Assembly: GCA_030849465.1 (NCBI GenBank)
Contig: JARVLF010000006.1
Span: forward strand, 124,001-188,000
Direction: 5' to 3'
DNA from: Moesziomyces globuligerus
Taxonomy: Eukaryota; Basidiomycota; Ustilaginomycetes; Ustilaginales; Ustilaginaceae
Length of the DNA: 64,000 nucleotides
Made by a program: the position numbers and the translations under genes. A model generated the notes under the pieces. The model worked only from the letters and a program-made list of their open reading frames with translations, did no database searches and had not been told where the DNA came from. Below are positions 9,268-20,268 of the stretch, piece by piece. The number at the start of each line of letters is the position of its first letter. Positions within the stretch are counted from its first letter, which is position 1.

Positions 9268-11508
9268 CTAGAGGCGGGATGCCTCGCCGCGTTTGGCAGC
9301 GGCACGGAGGAGAGGACCGATTTCGGCGTTATACCAGTCGGGGACGCCCTTGCCGACGTTGGGCGAGCCGTACTTGTAGACGCCGACCTTGTCGATCGAG
9401 TCGAGGTTGGGGACGGCGCCCGGGTGGTTGAGCGGGTTAGCCTCTGCGTCGGCCATGAGCTGTTCGTAGACCCTGCCGTCCTTCCTGCCGAGGCTGCTGC
9501 CGAGCTCCCAGTCGAGCCAGCCAAAGCCGTCCGAGAGGCCGATGACCTGGGGCAGGATCTCGGTGACCAGCTCTCGGATCGCCTGTTCGAGGAGGATGAC
9601 CGACTCGGGCGTGAGGACGGCCTGGCCGGGCGCATAGCCAGCCAGTGCGCGGCCCGCACTGGCGGGAAGCACGAGCGGCGTGATGTTGCGCGAGAGCGCA
9701 ACGAGCGCGTGCAGCGTGACGAGCTTGTTGAGCCACTTGCACTCGCGCTCGCCGATCCTCTCTGCATCGTCGCGGATGCCCTCGCCGAACCAGAGGTCGA
9801 CGACAAACTCGCCGTGCGACTTGGCCACCTCGATGCACTCGAACGAGAGGTCGCCGAACTTGCGGCCGGCCTTGATCTCGGCACGCAGGTCGACCACCAG
9901 CTGCGCCGCACGCAGGCCGAGCGCGGCCGAAAACACCTCGGGCTTGTACCAGTCGCTGGCCTGCTTGGGCTGCGTGAACGAGATCGCGCCCTTCTGGCCG
10001 ATGGCGCGCAGGAAGCCCGAGGTGGCGGCGACCTTGGTGTCCGGCTTCTGGTCCAGCTCGCCCGAGATCTTGAGCATGGCGCGTCCGACCTGCGAGGCGA
10101 GCACGATGTTGTCACCCTCGTACGTCACCGCGGGTGCCTGTTCGGGGAAGACCGAGGTGAAGCCGGCGTAGGCCGAGAAGCCGTGACCGCCGAGGGCCTG
10201 GCGACACTCTTCGATGCCGTCGAGAGCCTGCTTGGTGCAGTAGGCCTTGAGCGACGAGGAGGCGACGTGGACGTCGGCGAGTAGCTCGGTGTTGCCCTCC
10301 TCGAGTTGCTGCGCCATGTCCTCGTACAGCGTCCTCATGCGGCGACCGGCGAGGATGTAGGCGTAGGACTTGGCGAGCAGCGGCAAGATGCGGCGCGCCG
10401 TCGACGGATACGAAAGCACCGAGCGCTCCACGTCGTTGATGTCGGTCGACGAAGGGTCGCGGAACTGACGACGGACGAGCGCGTAGCGCGTCGCGATCGT
10501 CACACCGCGCGAGAGCATCCAGCCGGTACGGTCGATCATCTGCGAGCGGATGAAGATCATGCCACCGTAGCTGAGCTTGTCGCTGGGTGGCTTGATGTAC
10601 TCGCCGCCCTTCTTGACCTTGGCGTGCTTGCTGAGCATGTGGTCGCGTGGGATCTTGAACTGGTTGAATCTCGCCCAACCGTTGTCGAGACCGCCAAAAG
10701 CACCGTAGGTCTTGGGTCCGATGTCACCGGCGACGATGCCGTCGAGGAGCTTGCCGGACTGCATGTCGCGGAGCTGCGTGAAGAAGAGGTGGGGGCCGTA
10801 GCGCTTGCCGTGGATGATGAGCTGGGCCTGGACGACGCCGTGGGTGGCGGTGGTGCCGAGGCCACCGGCCCACCACTTTGTCGAGGTGAGCGTGGGCGAG
10901 TGGAGGATGAAGCTGTCCGAGGCGTCGTCGTAGGTGCACGTCGTCTCGAGCTGCTGGACGTTGGTGCCGTGACCGAGCTCGGTCTGCATGTAGCAGCCCA
11001 TGATCTCGTGGTTCATGGCCTTGTTGCCCCAACGCTCGATCTGCTCGGCATTGCCCTGGCCAAAGATGACGGGCACAAAGGCGACCCAGTGGATGGTGAT
11101 GGGCGACTGGAGGTCGAGCGTCAGCGCCGCCTCGACCACCTCGTGCGTCGTCCACTCGTTCTTGTCCGCCAGCTCGAGCAGACGGCGGCAGGCGAAGTGC
11201 GACTGGCGCATCTGCTGCTCGCGGTTCATGTGGATCATGCGCTTCTTCCAGTTGCCAAAGATGGGATCCTTGGCGAGCGTGTTCATCACCTTCTTGCGCG
11301 AGTCGTTGTCGATGCGCGAGTCGCGCAGCGTCTCCTCGATGCGCGCCGGGTCAAAGTCGGCGGCAGCACGCGCCTTGGCAATGTCCTGCGACGTACGCGC
11401 GGCCACCTCGCCCATGGGGATGGGAAGCGTGACCTTGGCAGCAGGCCAGCCACCCGTAGGCTCGTTCAGCGCCTGGTAGCTGGTCGACTTGGGATCCGGG
11501 TTGGACAT
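9268..11508 (-). CDS. POX1: Peroxisomal acyl-CoA oxidase
   Basis: 746 residues from the ATG at 11508. It catalyses the first, H2O2-producing step of peroxisomal beta-oxidation, oxidising acyl-CoA to trans-2-enoyl-CoA with FAD. Hallmarks are the GCYMQTELGHGTN segment at residues 171-183, an FAD-binding region with WWAGGLG, and a late TYEGDN motif near residue 463 carrying the expected catalytic Glu. The protein ends in SRL, a canonical type 1 peroxisomal targeting signal. Length is normal for the family (about 660-750). No upstream presequence is seen, in line with PTS1 import. A weak TATA-like element lies about 205 bp upstream. It converges tightly with the AMID-like gene. Confidence 0.95.
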   Translation of the reverse strand: MSNPDPKSTSYQALNEPTGGWPAAKVTLPIPMGEVAARTSQDIAKARAAADFDPARIEETLRDSRIDNDSRKKVMNTLAKDPIFGNWKKRMIHMNREQQMRQSHFACRRLLELADKNEWTTHEVVEAALTLDLQSPITIHWVAFVPVIFGQGNAEQIERWGNKAMNHEIMGCYMQTELGHGTNVQQLETTCTYDDASDSFILHSPTLTSTKWWAGGLGTTATHGVVQAQLIIHGKRYGPHLFFTQLRDMQSGKLLDGIVAGDIGPKTYGAFGGLDNGWARFNQFKIPRDHMLSKHAKVKKGGEYIKPPSDKLSYGGMIFIRSQMIDRTGWMLSRGVTIATRYALVRRQFRDPSSTDINDVERSVLSYPSTARRILPLLAKSYAYILAGRRMRTLYEDMAQQLEEGNTELLADVHVASSSLKAYCTKQALDGIEECRQALGGHGFSAYAGFTSVFPEQAPAVTYEGDNIVLASQVGRAMLKISGELDQKPDTKVAATSGFLRAIGQKGAISFTQPKQASDWYKPEVFSAALGLRAAQLVVDLRAEIKAGRKFGDLSFECIEVAKSHGEFVVDLWFGEGIRDDAERIGERECKWLNKLVTLHALVALSRNITPLVLPASAGRALAGYAPGQAVLTPESVILLEQAIRELVTEILPQVIGLSDGFGWLDWELGSSLGRKDGRVYEQLMADAEANPLNHPGAVPNLDSIDKVGVYKYGSPNVGKGVPDWYNAEIGPLLRAAAKRGEASRL

Positions 11509-12462
11509 GTTGACGGGCTTGTCTGTGGTGGGGATGCCGGGGTGGCGAGGCAGGGATCTGGCAGGTGTCGATGAAGAAGCAAACGAGATGGATGTCGGGG
11601 AGATGTATCAAAGCACGACTCTACGGAGATGCAAAGGACACGGACTGCGGAATGGACGAAGAGTAGAGACAGAGCGGTAGGTAGAAAGGTGTTGAACGGA
11701 GCGAGGAGGCGGGTCTATATGAAGTCTGGCTACTCGGCAGGGTACAGTAAGTGTTGAGTCGAGGGTCCAGCAAGGTTTTCAGCCGAGAGGCTCTGGATGG
11801 CGAAGCGACGCGGCGACGCGAAGGTGGGGTAGCCAAGCATCTGAAAGCGATCGTCTGCGCGCTGATCCAACGACAGCAGAGGCTGCTTGGGTGTGGAGGC
11901 GAGGCCGCTCTGTGCGGAGTGGCGTCCAAAACGGATAATGCGGGGTGCAGCGGGGCTGACCTCACACAGATCAACGGATTACACGCGGAAGCACGCTTTC
12001 AGCCCCCATGTGCTTTGCATCTTCTGTCAGAAAGTATGACAGTGAGCGGCAGGGTCCGCAGTACAGTAGCTACAGGGACGCCAAGTCGCCGCTCTCTGCA
12101 CTGTATACCCTGGCTGCCTTTGCAAATTGCCAGGGCGGTGGCGGCTGCCAGGGTCGCAAAAGAAGCGAGGAAGAGCAAGCGGCAAGCCATGCGCGCTCCG
12201 CAACTGGAAGCGGCGAATGGCTGATTTCTGTGCGAGGGCCTCCGGCTGAAAAGTGGCCGAGCCATAGCCGGTCAGAGCTTTGGCGCAGGAAAGCGAGCTT
12301 GACCAGCCGAGCGCGAGAGGGCGCAGCCCAACAAAGTTGAATATTCACAGCTCCTCACCGCACAGCAGCCGACCAGCTCTGGAACGCCATTTTCCACACT
12401 GGATTGTTACACCGGCATTTGAGTCGTGGAACGAGCCTCAGCCTCGAAAACGAGGCTCGGCG
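11509..12462. other. Intergenic region upstream of the acyl-CoA oxidase
   Basis: A 954-bp gap between the oxidase start and the 3' end of the ferroportin-like gene, both on the minus strand. A TATA-like CATATAG on the minus strand lies at about 11715-11721. No coding frame with recognisable features is present. Confidence 0.5.
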
Positions 12463-14235
12463 TCAACGCTCCTTGCGGCTGAGCAGACGCTGGAGGCCAT
12501 CGAGGTGCACAATGTGGCCACGCACCCGGCGTGCATATCCGCCGATGTAGATCAGCGTCGCTGCGGCCACAGCTCCGATTGAGACCGTCGCGGCGTACTT
12601 GAACTCGGCCGGACGCCTCCACGCCAGCGTCAGCGCATAGTGGCCGAGGTCAAAGACGTTTTGCAGCGAAAACTGCAGCGCCATGAGCGCATTCTTGCGG
12701 CCCGCATCCTTGCCCAGCTGCTCGGACGACAGCGCCGTCTGTAGCATCGCCAGCTGCGTCAGATCGAACGACCACAGCCCGATCCGTGACAGCGCCAGCC
12801 CCGAAAACAGCAGCCCCGTATTCCAGCTCGGCCGCTGCTTGTCCGACAACCCGAAGCGGTCGTGCGGCGCACCGGTGATCCACAGCGATACGACCGCAGG
12901 CACCAGTGGGACGAGCTCGGCCACCAGCGAGTACGAGCCCGTCCGCACCAGGCCGAGCCTCTTCTCCATCACGGGCATCGCGAACGTGCCGATCAAACCG
13001 GTCACCACGCCCACCGCCCGCATGCCCGCGATGAACGCGTCGCTGTACAACGTCTCGGACTTGAGATAGGCGATGAACGTCGGGTCGAACGACAGCACCG
13101 ACATGTACAGCAGCGAGATGCACACCGACGTTAGGAAGATCGGAAGCCGCACGAACAGCTTCCAGTCCCGATACTGCTGCACAACCGAGTTCGTCATCGA
13201 TCTCACCGGGCGTCGCCATATTTCGCCCAGCCATCTCCGCTTGCTCTTCGAGATAGACGCCTCTCGTGCGGCAGGGTGGTCGTCGGTCGTTGCGGTGCTG
13301 GCCGCTCTTCTTGCTATGACCGCCTTCTCGTCTGCCGCGAGGGTGGGAAAGCGCTTGTAGACGATGCCGACAAAGACGAGCTCAAAGAGCACCGTCAACG
13401 CGTTGACCGAGAGCAGCACCACGCCCGCCAGCCGGTAGGTCAACGTCGACGTGAGCGCAGACACAAAGAGCGGACTGACGAGTTTGGAGATGAGATCGAT
13501 CCGGCGCATGATCGCGTTGAGCCGCGTCAGCCTCGCTGAAGAGCCGGCACTGATGATCGTCACCCACTCGCGCTCCACCGCCACGCTGACCCCGACATTG
13601 GACAGCATCACTCCGATGCCGAGCAGCGTGATGCCGCCAAAGATCGCCCACGGCGCCACATTGGCTGATGCGTTGGACCGGCCGCGTCCTCCGTTCTCGG
13701 CTTGCTCCCGCAGCGAAGCCGAGGAGAAGAGTACGAGGAAGAGCGCGTACGAGGCGCCGACCAGCAGCTTCTGCGAGAGGATCATGGCGCGCAGCGTGCG
13801 CAGCTTGGTGTGCGTGTAGGTGTCGATGAGCCGACCTACGCTGTTGGAGAACAGGATGGCGCCTGCCGTGGTGACAAAGCCGTAGATCGACGCCGGTAGC
13901 AACGTGTTGGTGAAGAGCTCCACCATCATCAATGGATAGGCGAACTCGGCGGAGCGGTAGCCCCAGGACGACGACGCATGCTGGATCGCGAGCAGCAGCG
14001 TCCCCTTGAAGTCCAGGTCGCTCGGCCCTGAGGCTGGCGTCGCACCGAACGCCTCGGATTCTTCAGCATCCTCAGAGCGGCGACTGCCAGCTTGTGAAGC
14101 TCGGTCGTGCGTCGCTGAGTGGCCACTCGCTGTACGCTCCAGACGGCTCGCTGGTTGTAGCTCGATGGCTTCCCGGCAATCTTCGACGACATCGCGGGGT
14201 CGCTCGACAAGGACGATCGATGTTCCGGCGCTCAT
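12463..14235 (-). CDS. Ferroportin-family (SLC40A1-like) metal exporter
   Basis: 590 residues from the ATG at 14235. After a hydrophilic N-terminus of about 75 residues, the first membrane region carries the ferroportin pattern: W-G-x-R-x-x-E-F-A, then MMVELFTNTLLPASIYGFV, then G-R-L-I-D near residue 133 before the next helix. These match the N-terminal half of animal and plant ferroportins, including the Asp and Arg positions of the first helices. A long charged loop separates the two halves (about 285-335), and further hydrophobic segments run to the end. Ferroportins export Fe(II) and related metals across the plasma membrane or organelle membranes. The cellular membrane here is unknown. 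It diverges from an MFS transporter gene with 455 bp between starts. No convincing iron-regulatory GATA array is visible there. Confidence 0.8.
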   Translation of the reverse strand: MSAGTSIVLVERPRDVVEDCREAIELQPASRLERTASGHSATHDRASQAGSRRSEDAEESEAFGATPASGPSDLDFKGTLLLAIQHASSSWGYRSAEFAYPLMMVELFTNTLLPASIYGFVTTAGAILFSNSVGRLIDTYTHTKLRTLRAMILSQKLLVGASYALFLVLFSSASLREQAENGGRGRSNASANVAPWAIFGGITLLGIGVMLSNVGVSVAVEREWVTIISAGSSARLTRLNAIMRRIDLISKLVSPLFVSALTSTLTYRLAGVVLLSVNALTVLFELVFVGIVYKRFPTLAADEKAVIARRAASTATTDDHPAAREASISKSKRRWLGEIWRRPVRSMTNSVVQQYRDWKLFVRLPIFLTSVCISLLYMSVLSFDPTFIAYLKSETLYSDAFIAGMRAVGVVTGLIGTFAMPVMEKRLGLVRTGSYSLVAELVPLVPAVVSLWITGAPHDRFGLSDKQRPSWNTGLLFSGLALSRIGLWSFDLTQLAMLQTALSSEQLGKDAGRKNALMALQFSLQNVFDLGHYALTLAWRRPAEFKYAATVSIGAVAAATLIYIGGYARRVRGHIVHLDGLQRLLSRKER

Positions 14236-14690
14236 GGTCTCACTCCCGTGCAGTATCGAGAAGCTGATGCGCCACCGAGATGCCCTGTCATCGAGGTTCT
14301 AGCAGGACGATCGAGGCGGCAGTGGTCGGTCAGTAGCACCGAAGAGCTGATAGCGGGCCATTTCGAAATTCGCTTTTTTTGGCAGCTCATGCTACATAGC
14401 CGGGCTCCGAAGACGCGTGGCCCGCAATTGTTAGAGCTATCGTCGAGTCTGCATGGGTGGTCGCCGTGGGCAGACCCCGCACGCACGCGAGGTTTCTGCT
14501 GTGGCTGGCCGAAGCAGAGAAGCGAAGCGGACGTCTTGCTTCCGGTGAGTTGTTGGAACCCTGTAGGTTAGCCGACAAAAACGCCGATGTCCACACGGCG
14601 TCGCTTCCAATCAGCCCACCCACCACCTACCACCGTCCTAGCCGCTTCCGTAAGGTCCACCACCTACATCCCTGGTGACTAGCAACGACG
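14236..14690. other. Divergent promoter between ferroportin-like and MFS genes
   Basis: A 455-bp stretch between two divergent transporter genes. It contains a T-run near 14373-14379 and isolated GATA tetramers, but no clustered WGATAA sites and no TATA box that I can support. Confidence 0.5.
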
Positions 14691-16478
14691 ATGCCAGGCG
14701 CCTCCGAGACCTCACCTCTGCGCGCGTCTCCACCTGCCAACGGCAGGGCCCACGTCAAACAGGGCCACTACGGCGCCACACCTGGCCAAGATGCCGCTTC
14801 GAATCACGGTGATGCCGCTGACGCGGTACACGAGCCCTTCCGTCCTCAGGGCTTCAAGTTCGCCGTGATCATCGCGAGTCTATGGATCGTGCTGTTCATG
14901 GCCGCGCTTGACGGTACGATCGTGGTGACGCTGATCTCGTCCATCTCGTCGTCGTTCAAGGCGTCAGAGAAGTCAGGTTGGCTGAGTGCGTCGTACCTGC
15001 TGTCGGTGTGCGCCTTCTCGTCGATCTACGGGCGGCTGTCGGACATCATCGGCCGCAAGGGAGCGCTGCTGGTGGCGCTCACCTTCTTCACGGCCGGAAC
15101 CTGCCTGTGTGCGGCGGCGAGGAGCATGGACGCGCTGCTGGTGGCGCGCTTCATCGCCGGCATCGGAGGCGGCGGCCTGCTCACGACTTCGTCGATCTGC
15201 ATGACCGATCTGGTACCGCTACGATCGCGGGGAACGTGGCAAGGAATCGGCAACATCATTTTCGGCTCGGCTGCTGCCTTGGGCGGTCCTTTGGGCGGTT
15301 TCATGAACGATGCCTTCGGATGGCGGACGGCGTTCGGATTTCAGGTGCCGTTCCTGCTGGTGGGTGGCGTCTGCATCGCGAGCTTCGTCAACATCCCTCT
15401 GCCTTCTTCAGAGCAGACTTGGCAGCAGAAGATCGGTCGGATCGACTACCTGGGCTCGCTCGGGTTGATCTCGTCGTCGACGTGCCTGCTGCTGGCGATG
15501 AGCTTCCTGTCCGGCTCGCTGCTGCCGCTCTCGCACCCGCTCGTGTGGGGCTTCTTGCTGGCGTCGTTGGTCACGGCGGTGCTGTTCGTGTTTGTGGAAG
15601 GATGGGTGGTGCGCGAGCCGGTGATGCCGCTCTCGCTGCTCACGCGACGCACGCCGGCGCTGATCGGAGCATCGTACTTCATCGGCAGCTTTGCGCACTT
15701 TGGCACCATCTTCCACTTTCCGCTGTGGTTCCAGTCGGTGCGACTGCAGACCGCCTCGCAGGCGGGGTTGCATCTGATCCCCATCTCGTTTTCGGCTGCA
15801 GCGGGCAGCCTCTGGGCCGGGCTGTACATGAAGCGTACGGGCAAATACTGGCACGCCAACATCTTTTGCTGCGTGCTCAACATCGCCTCGACGACGTACG
15901 GAGCGCTGTGGAACGAACGCACGTCGGTGTGGGCCGAATACCTCGCCTTCTGCCCGCAAGCGTTCGGCACCAGCGCCATCTTCACATTCATGCTGATCGG
16001 CCTGATCGCATCCGTGTCCAAGGACAAGGCGGCCGTGGCGACAGGGACGGTCTACCTCTTCCGCAGCTTGGGACAGGTGGTGGGTGTGTCGCTGTCGACA
16101 GCCATGTTCCAGAAGCTGCTGCAGTTGCAGTTGCACGAGAACATCACACCCGAGCTCCTGCCGCATCCCAAGGACGGACTGAGCGGCGTCGAGAGGCTCA
16201 TCTCGGCACTTCGCCACGACGCATCGCTGGTGCCGACGCTGGAGCCGGCGTCGCTGCGCCATGCAGCTCAGATCTCGTACATGAACGCGATCAAGTGGAT
16301 CTTTTGGCTGGTCACGGCGTTCAACGTGCTCTACCTCGCCGTCTGCTGGCCTGTAGAGGAATACGAGCTGCCAGATAAGGCGCCCAACACCGCTGCGGCC
16401 GACGACAGCGACCCGGCTCCTCGAGCATCCGACGAGGCCGAGGAACCACGGACCCGTCAAGACGACTTGCACGCTTAG
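14691..16478 (+). CDS. MFS drug:H+ antiporter-type transporter (DHA2, Fnx1/Vba/Azr1-like)
   Basis: 595 residues from the ATG at 14691. After a hydrophilic N-terminus of about 55 residues, the first helix carries LDGTIV, the DHA2 signature, and loop 2-3 has G-R-L-S-D-I-I-G-R-K, the classic MFS motif A. A GGGLL pattern and GPLGG in later helices are also typical. The number of hydrophobic stretches over about 500 residues fits a 14-helix DHA2 protein. Relatives export drugs or move basic amino acids into the vacuole; substrate cannot be decided from sequence. The C-tail is acidic and disordered. It is divergent from the ferroportin-like gene. A 14-helix siderophore importer was considered and disfavoured because of the LDGTIV signature. 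Confidence 0.85.
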   Translation: MPGASETSPLRASPPANGRAHVKQGHYGATPGQDAASNHGDAADAVHEPFRPQGFKFAVIIASLWIVLFMAALDGTIVVTLISSISSSFKASEKSGWLSASYLLSVCAFSSIYGRLSDIIGRKGALLVALTFFTAGTCLCAAARSMDALLVARFIAGIGGGGLLTTSSICMTDLVPLRSRGTWQGIGNIIFGSAAALGGPLGGFMNDAFGWRTAFGFQVPFLLVGGVCIASFVNIPLPSSEQTWQQKIGRIDYLGSLGLISSSTCLLLAMSFLSGSLLPLSHPLVWGFLLASLVTAVLFVFVEGWVVREPVMPLSLLTRRTPALIGASYFIGSFAHFGTIFHFPLWFQSVRLQTASQAGLHLIPISFSAAAGSLWAGLYMKRTGKYWHANIFCCVLNIASTTYGALWNERTSVWAEYLAFCPQAFGTSAIFTFMLIGLIASVSKDKAAVATGTVYLFRSLGQVVGVSLSTAMFQKLLQLQLHENITPELLPHPKDGLSGVERLISALRHDASLVPTLEPASLRHAAQISYMNAIKWIFWLVTAFNVLYLAVCWPVEEYELPDKAPNTAAADDSDPAPRASDEAEEPRTRQDDLHA

Positions 16479-17105
16479 ATCTAGTTGCATTGTTTTCGAT
16501 AGAGTCACATTCGATGTACGAGAAACTGTGGACATTGAGACGCCTCCTAAGCGGACGCCTTGCTACCTCCGTTGGCGGGCGGGGTGGGGTGGAGCGAACA
16601 GGATGAGAAGGGCCTCAGCTGCAGGGCCACGAGACCCACACCGAAACAACCGACGCATCTTCCGAAAATGTGTTTTGGATAACAATTAATTAGAGGCGAC
16701 AAAAAAAGAGGGACAGGAAAATCAAGCTCTGGTACCGTGCAGGTGACCTGCAGCGAGGGCGGGAAGAGCTGCGGACAGAGCAGAGATGCGCGGTTGTTGT
16801 TTTTTTTTTTTTTCTTTCTCTTTCGGCGGAAGGCTTGCCGAGTCGGGTCGGCGGCTGCGTGAGTGGTGGCGCCTTGTTGGTGGGCGAGTCTCGAGCTCTG
16901 TCCACCCCCGCATATGCTGTCGTCGGATGGACGATTTGCACCTCGGCTTCTCCGACGGTCCGTTTCTTCGCTCTACGAGCTGCTTCCTTCAGCCTCTTCT
17001 ACAACCTCCATCTTCTGTTCCGCACGCGACCTCCCTCTCTGCCTCTTCCGCGGTCCAGGACCCGCTGCGCCTTTCTACGCTCAATTTGGCGCACAGTGAG
17101 CTCGG
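16479..17105. other. Intergenic region with poly(T) tract
   Basis: A 627-bp gap between co-directional genes. A T-run of about 14 lies at 16800-16813, followed by pyrimidine-rich DNA leading to the Zn2Cys6 gene at 17106. No gene is visible. Confidence 0.6.
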
Positions 17106-20100
17106 ATGAACCGTTCGCACGCCACGGCTTGGTCTCATCAGTCGGCCGAATCGCCGCCGCCCAGCATGGCCGCGACCGACCGCCACACCGTCGGTTCGCC
17201 GTCCCGCGCCTCGCATCCAGCTAGCGGTGCCGCCTATACCCATCCGAGCCACGCATCTCCCGCCAGGCCCAAGAACGAGCCTTCGGACGCTTCGCCCATC
17301 AAAGCCGACGCCTCCGACCTCACTTCCTCGCCCTCGATAGCATCCTCGTCCAAGCCCAACACCGCCAAGGACGATAGCAGGGAAGACAAGAAGAACGCAA
17401 AGCGGCCCAGAGAGCAGTACAGCTGCGTAGAATGCTGTAAGTGGCTCCAATCGTATGCTCGTATCTTGGATTTCGCGGACGCCTCAACTCATCCCTTTTC
17501 ACCTCTTGTCTTCTTGCTCAGTCCGACGCAAGCAAAAGTGCGACCGTCGCTTTCCTTGCAACAACTGCATCAAGCGCAGACTTCCCGAGCGATGTGTTCC
17601 GCCCCCCTCGGCTCGTGCCGGCGGCGGCTCTGGCCTTGCCACCTCTCCAACGCCTTCCGAGTCCGGCACCGTTCACCGCAACAGCATCTCTCGCTCGGCC
17701 TCGGATCTTCACATCGCCACTGCACCCGCTACAAAGAGGCAGCGCATCGAAGAGGATGGATGGGACGACCGTAAGATCGATGACCTTGCCCGCACCACCT
17801 CGAGGATCGCCCGGCTGGAACGCATCCTCGCCCTCAATGACGCTTCCTATCTCGAACAGCGCCTCGCCCTTGCCGAAAAGGCGGTCCGCCTCCGTCTCGG
17901 CGAAGAGTCTGGCTCGCGTGCCATCAATGACTTTGGCCAAAACGACCAAAACTCCCGACGCTCGAGCTACATCCCCGAGGAGAGCGAGACCGACCGACAC
18001 GTCGACGGTCACCTCGACGACAACGATGGCTTCCTCGGCACTTCCGCCCTCGAGGCAGTCCCGCTCCAGCTCAAGAACGGCCTGCCCTCCAACTCCAAGC
18101 CAGACTCGGGCGACGTGGCACCACACGCCCTCCTCTCCTACATTCATCCCAACCCCACGCGCAGAGGCTTTCCCATCCCCTCGGCCGACGTTCAGGCCAT
18201 CCGCGCCACACTCCCCTCGCGCGATCAGTGCGAGCGCTACTTTGACGCCTACTTTGCTCACTACAACTGGGCTCGTCTTCCGCTCCACGAGGCCACGCTG
18301 CGCGACCGCTTCCGCCTCTTTGTCGCTGGCGTCCCCACGCCTTCAGACGTCCGCATGGATGCAGAGACGCTGCCGTTCGTAGCGCTCGTGCTCGCCATCC
18401 TCACGCTCGGCTCGGTTCCGCCCATCGTGCAGCCGCTCTCGTCGGCCACCTCGCACGCCTTTTTCTGGGCCACCAAAAAGGCGCTCGTCCTCTGCGAGAC
18501 GCTCGGCCTCGCCAGCCTCGACTCGTGCTGGGCGCATGGCGTGCTGGTCCGCTACCTCGACGTCATCCGCGTCACCCGCGCAAGCTGGCACGAGATCGGC
18601 TCATGGATCCGCGATGCGCTCGACCTTGGTCTTCACCGCGACGGCAGCTCGTTCGGCTTGCCAAAGGAGCAGGTGGCTGCCCGACGCATCCTCTGGTCTC
18701 ACGTCATCCACAACGACCGCGAGTGGAGCATCATCCTCGGCCGTCCGCTCACCATCACCTTCTACACCACCGAGATGCCCACGCGCGAAGACCTGGAGCC
18801 GCTCGGCTTCGCCTGCCAGACCTACCTGCTCGCACGCAATCGCTTCACCGCCTGCCTTGAGTCCATCACCCACTGCTTTGAGGAAAGGTCCCAGAGCCGC
18901 GGGCCCTCCGGCCGCACCTCGCGCGCGTACTACCGCGTGCTCGAGGTCGAAGACATGATCGCCGAATTCGTCGACTCGCTCCCGCCGTATCTCGCGCCGA
19001 ACTGGTCGAGTTCGGGCAAGGCCAAGACCGACACGAGCCTGGACCAGGACCATCCGCTGCTGCCGTTCTACCGCTACCTCATCCTCGGCGAGGTGTGCTT
19101 CTACCGATCGCTCCTGCACCGCCCGTATCTGCTGCGGCCGGCGTCGAATGGCAAGCATCCGTTCCCCGAGAGCCGGCGCGTGTGCGTCGAGGCGGCGCTC
19201 AACGATCTGCGCCTGCGCAAGGAGTATGCGCGCATGCTGTCCAAGGAGCAGCTCGCACAGTCGTTCGGCGGCGCGTACGCGCTTTTCAACTCGGCCATCG
19301 TCGTCGGCATGTCGCTGCTCATCGGCTTCAGCCTGGGCGAGCGCATCGACACGGCCGACCTCAACGAACGCATCGGCTACCTGCAGAACTTTATCACGCA
19401 GCTCCGCCGCAACTTTGACGCGGGCAACGTGGATGCATCGGCGGAGCGCGAGCAGATGGTCATCGAAGTGCTCGTCTCCCGCCTCGAGCCCTTCCTACCG
19501 CGCGAGCTGGCCAAGCGCAGCCGCGGCGAGCTCGCCGCCGCCAAGGGCTCGATGCGTGCTACGATCATGCAGGATCCCGTGCGCCGCAGCCACGCCGCCT
19601 CGCAGCGCGTCGAGCAGGAAAAACAGGCGGCCGACTCGCTCCGCCTCCTTTCGACCAGTGTGCCCGGCACACCCACCATGTCGAACAACAGCGCGGGCCA
19701 GCTGCCGCCAGCTTCGATGCACCCCATGCCACCGTCACATCATCTCGCAGGATCCCCTTCGCATATGGGCGGTGCTGGCTTCGATGGTCCGGGAGGTCCG
19801 ATGGGTTCCATGGCTACGGCTGGCGGCGTCGGTCCGGTGACAGGGATGGGCCCGGGTGCGGCTGCGAATCCCATCGATCCGTATGGCTGGCTGCTGACGC
19901 CTACGGCAATGGAGTCGCCCGAGACCAAGGGAAGCTCGGCAGGTACGAGCACTGCGCACACGCCCGTCATGTCGGGCAGCAAGCTCGGCGGCACGCCCAC
20001 GGCGAGCACGAACATGGGTGCCGGCTCCTCGTCGGCAGCACCTCCACCGGGAACTCCCATGCGCCACGGTCATGGCCACAGCCTGAGCGGCAGCCACCCT

Positions 20101-20268
20101 GCTCACTTCATGTCCGCCTCGCCGGGCCAGTTTGCCTCGCTCTCCGCTCCCGGAAATGCGGGGGAGGGCCAGGCGATGTTCGACTGGGAGGGCATCCTGC
20201 AGACCATCGGATCCGGCTGGACGGGCGACGGCACGCTCGAGACGGGCATGGAGAGTCTGTTTGGGTGA
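17106..20268 (+). CDS. Zn2Cys6 transcription factor, two exons (17106-17436, 17522-20268)
   Basis: Joining the exons gives 1025 residues. The intron (17437-17521, 85 bp) starts GTAAGT and ends in CAG. It interrupts the zinc cluster itself, between the second Cys codon and the following Phe. After splicing the cluster reads C107-x2-C110-x6-C117-x5-C123-x2-C126-x8-C135 with the basic stretch RRKQK, a complete Gal4-type binuclear zinc motif. A leucine-rich helix (about 205-250) may dimerise. The middle (about 330-700) resembles the fungal-specific regulatory domain, including a YFAHYNW segment. The last 250 residues are Gly/Ser/Pro/Met-rich, ending with an acidic/aromatic patch (MFDWEGILQTIG) that could activate transcription. 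It lies directly upstream of galactokinase in the same direction; target genes are unknown. If the intron is retained, the frame closes early with a 222-residue product lacking the cluster. Confidence 0.85.
17437..17521 (+). other. Intron within the zinc cluster of the Zn2Cys6 gene
   Basis: GTAAGT donor, CAG acceptor preceded by TTCTTGCTCAG, 85 bp, phase 1. Splicing here restores a canonical Zn2Cys6 motif, which strongly supports the boundaries. Confidence 0.9.

Noticed and set aside
9424..11574. Long plus-strand frames antisense to acyl-CoA oxidase
   Set aside because: Shadow frames of a high-GC gene with clear catalytic motifs on the other strand.
14691..16478. Siderophore-iron transporter identity for the MFS gene next to ferroportin
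   Set aside because: LDGTIV and motif A fit DHA2 better; proximity to ferroportin alone is not evidence.
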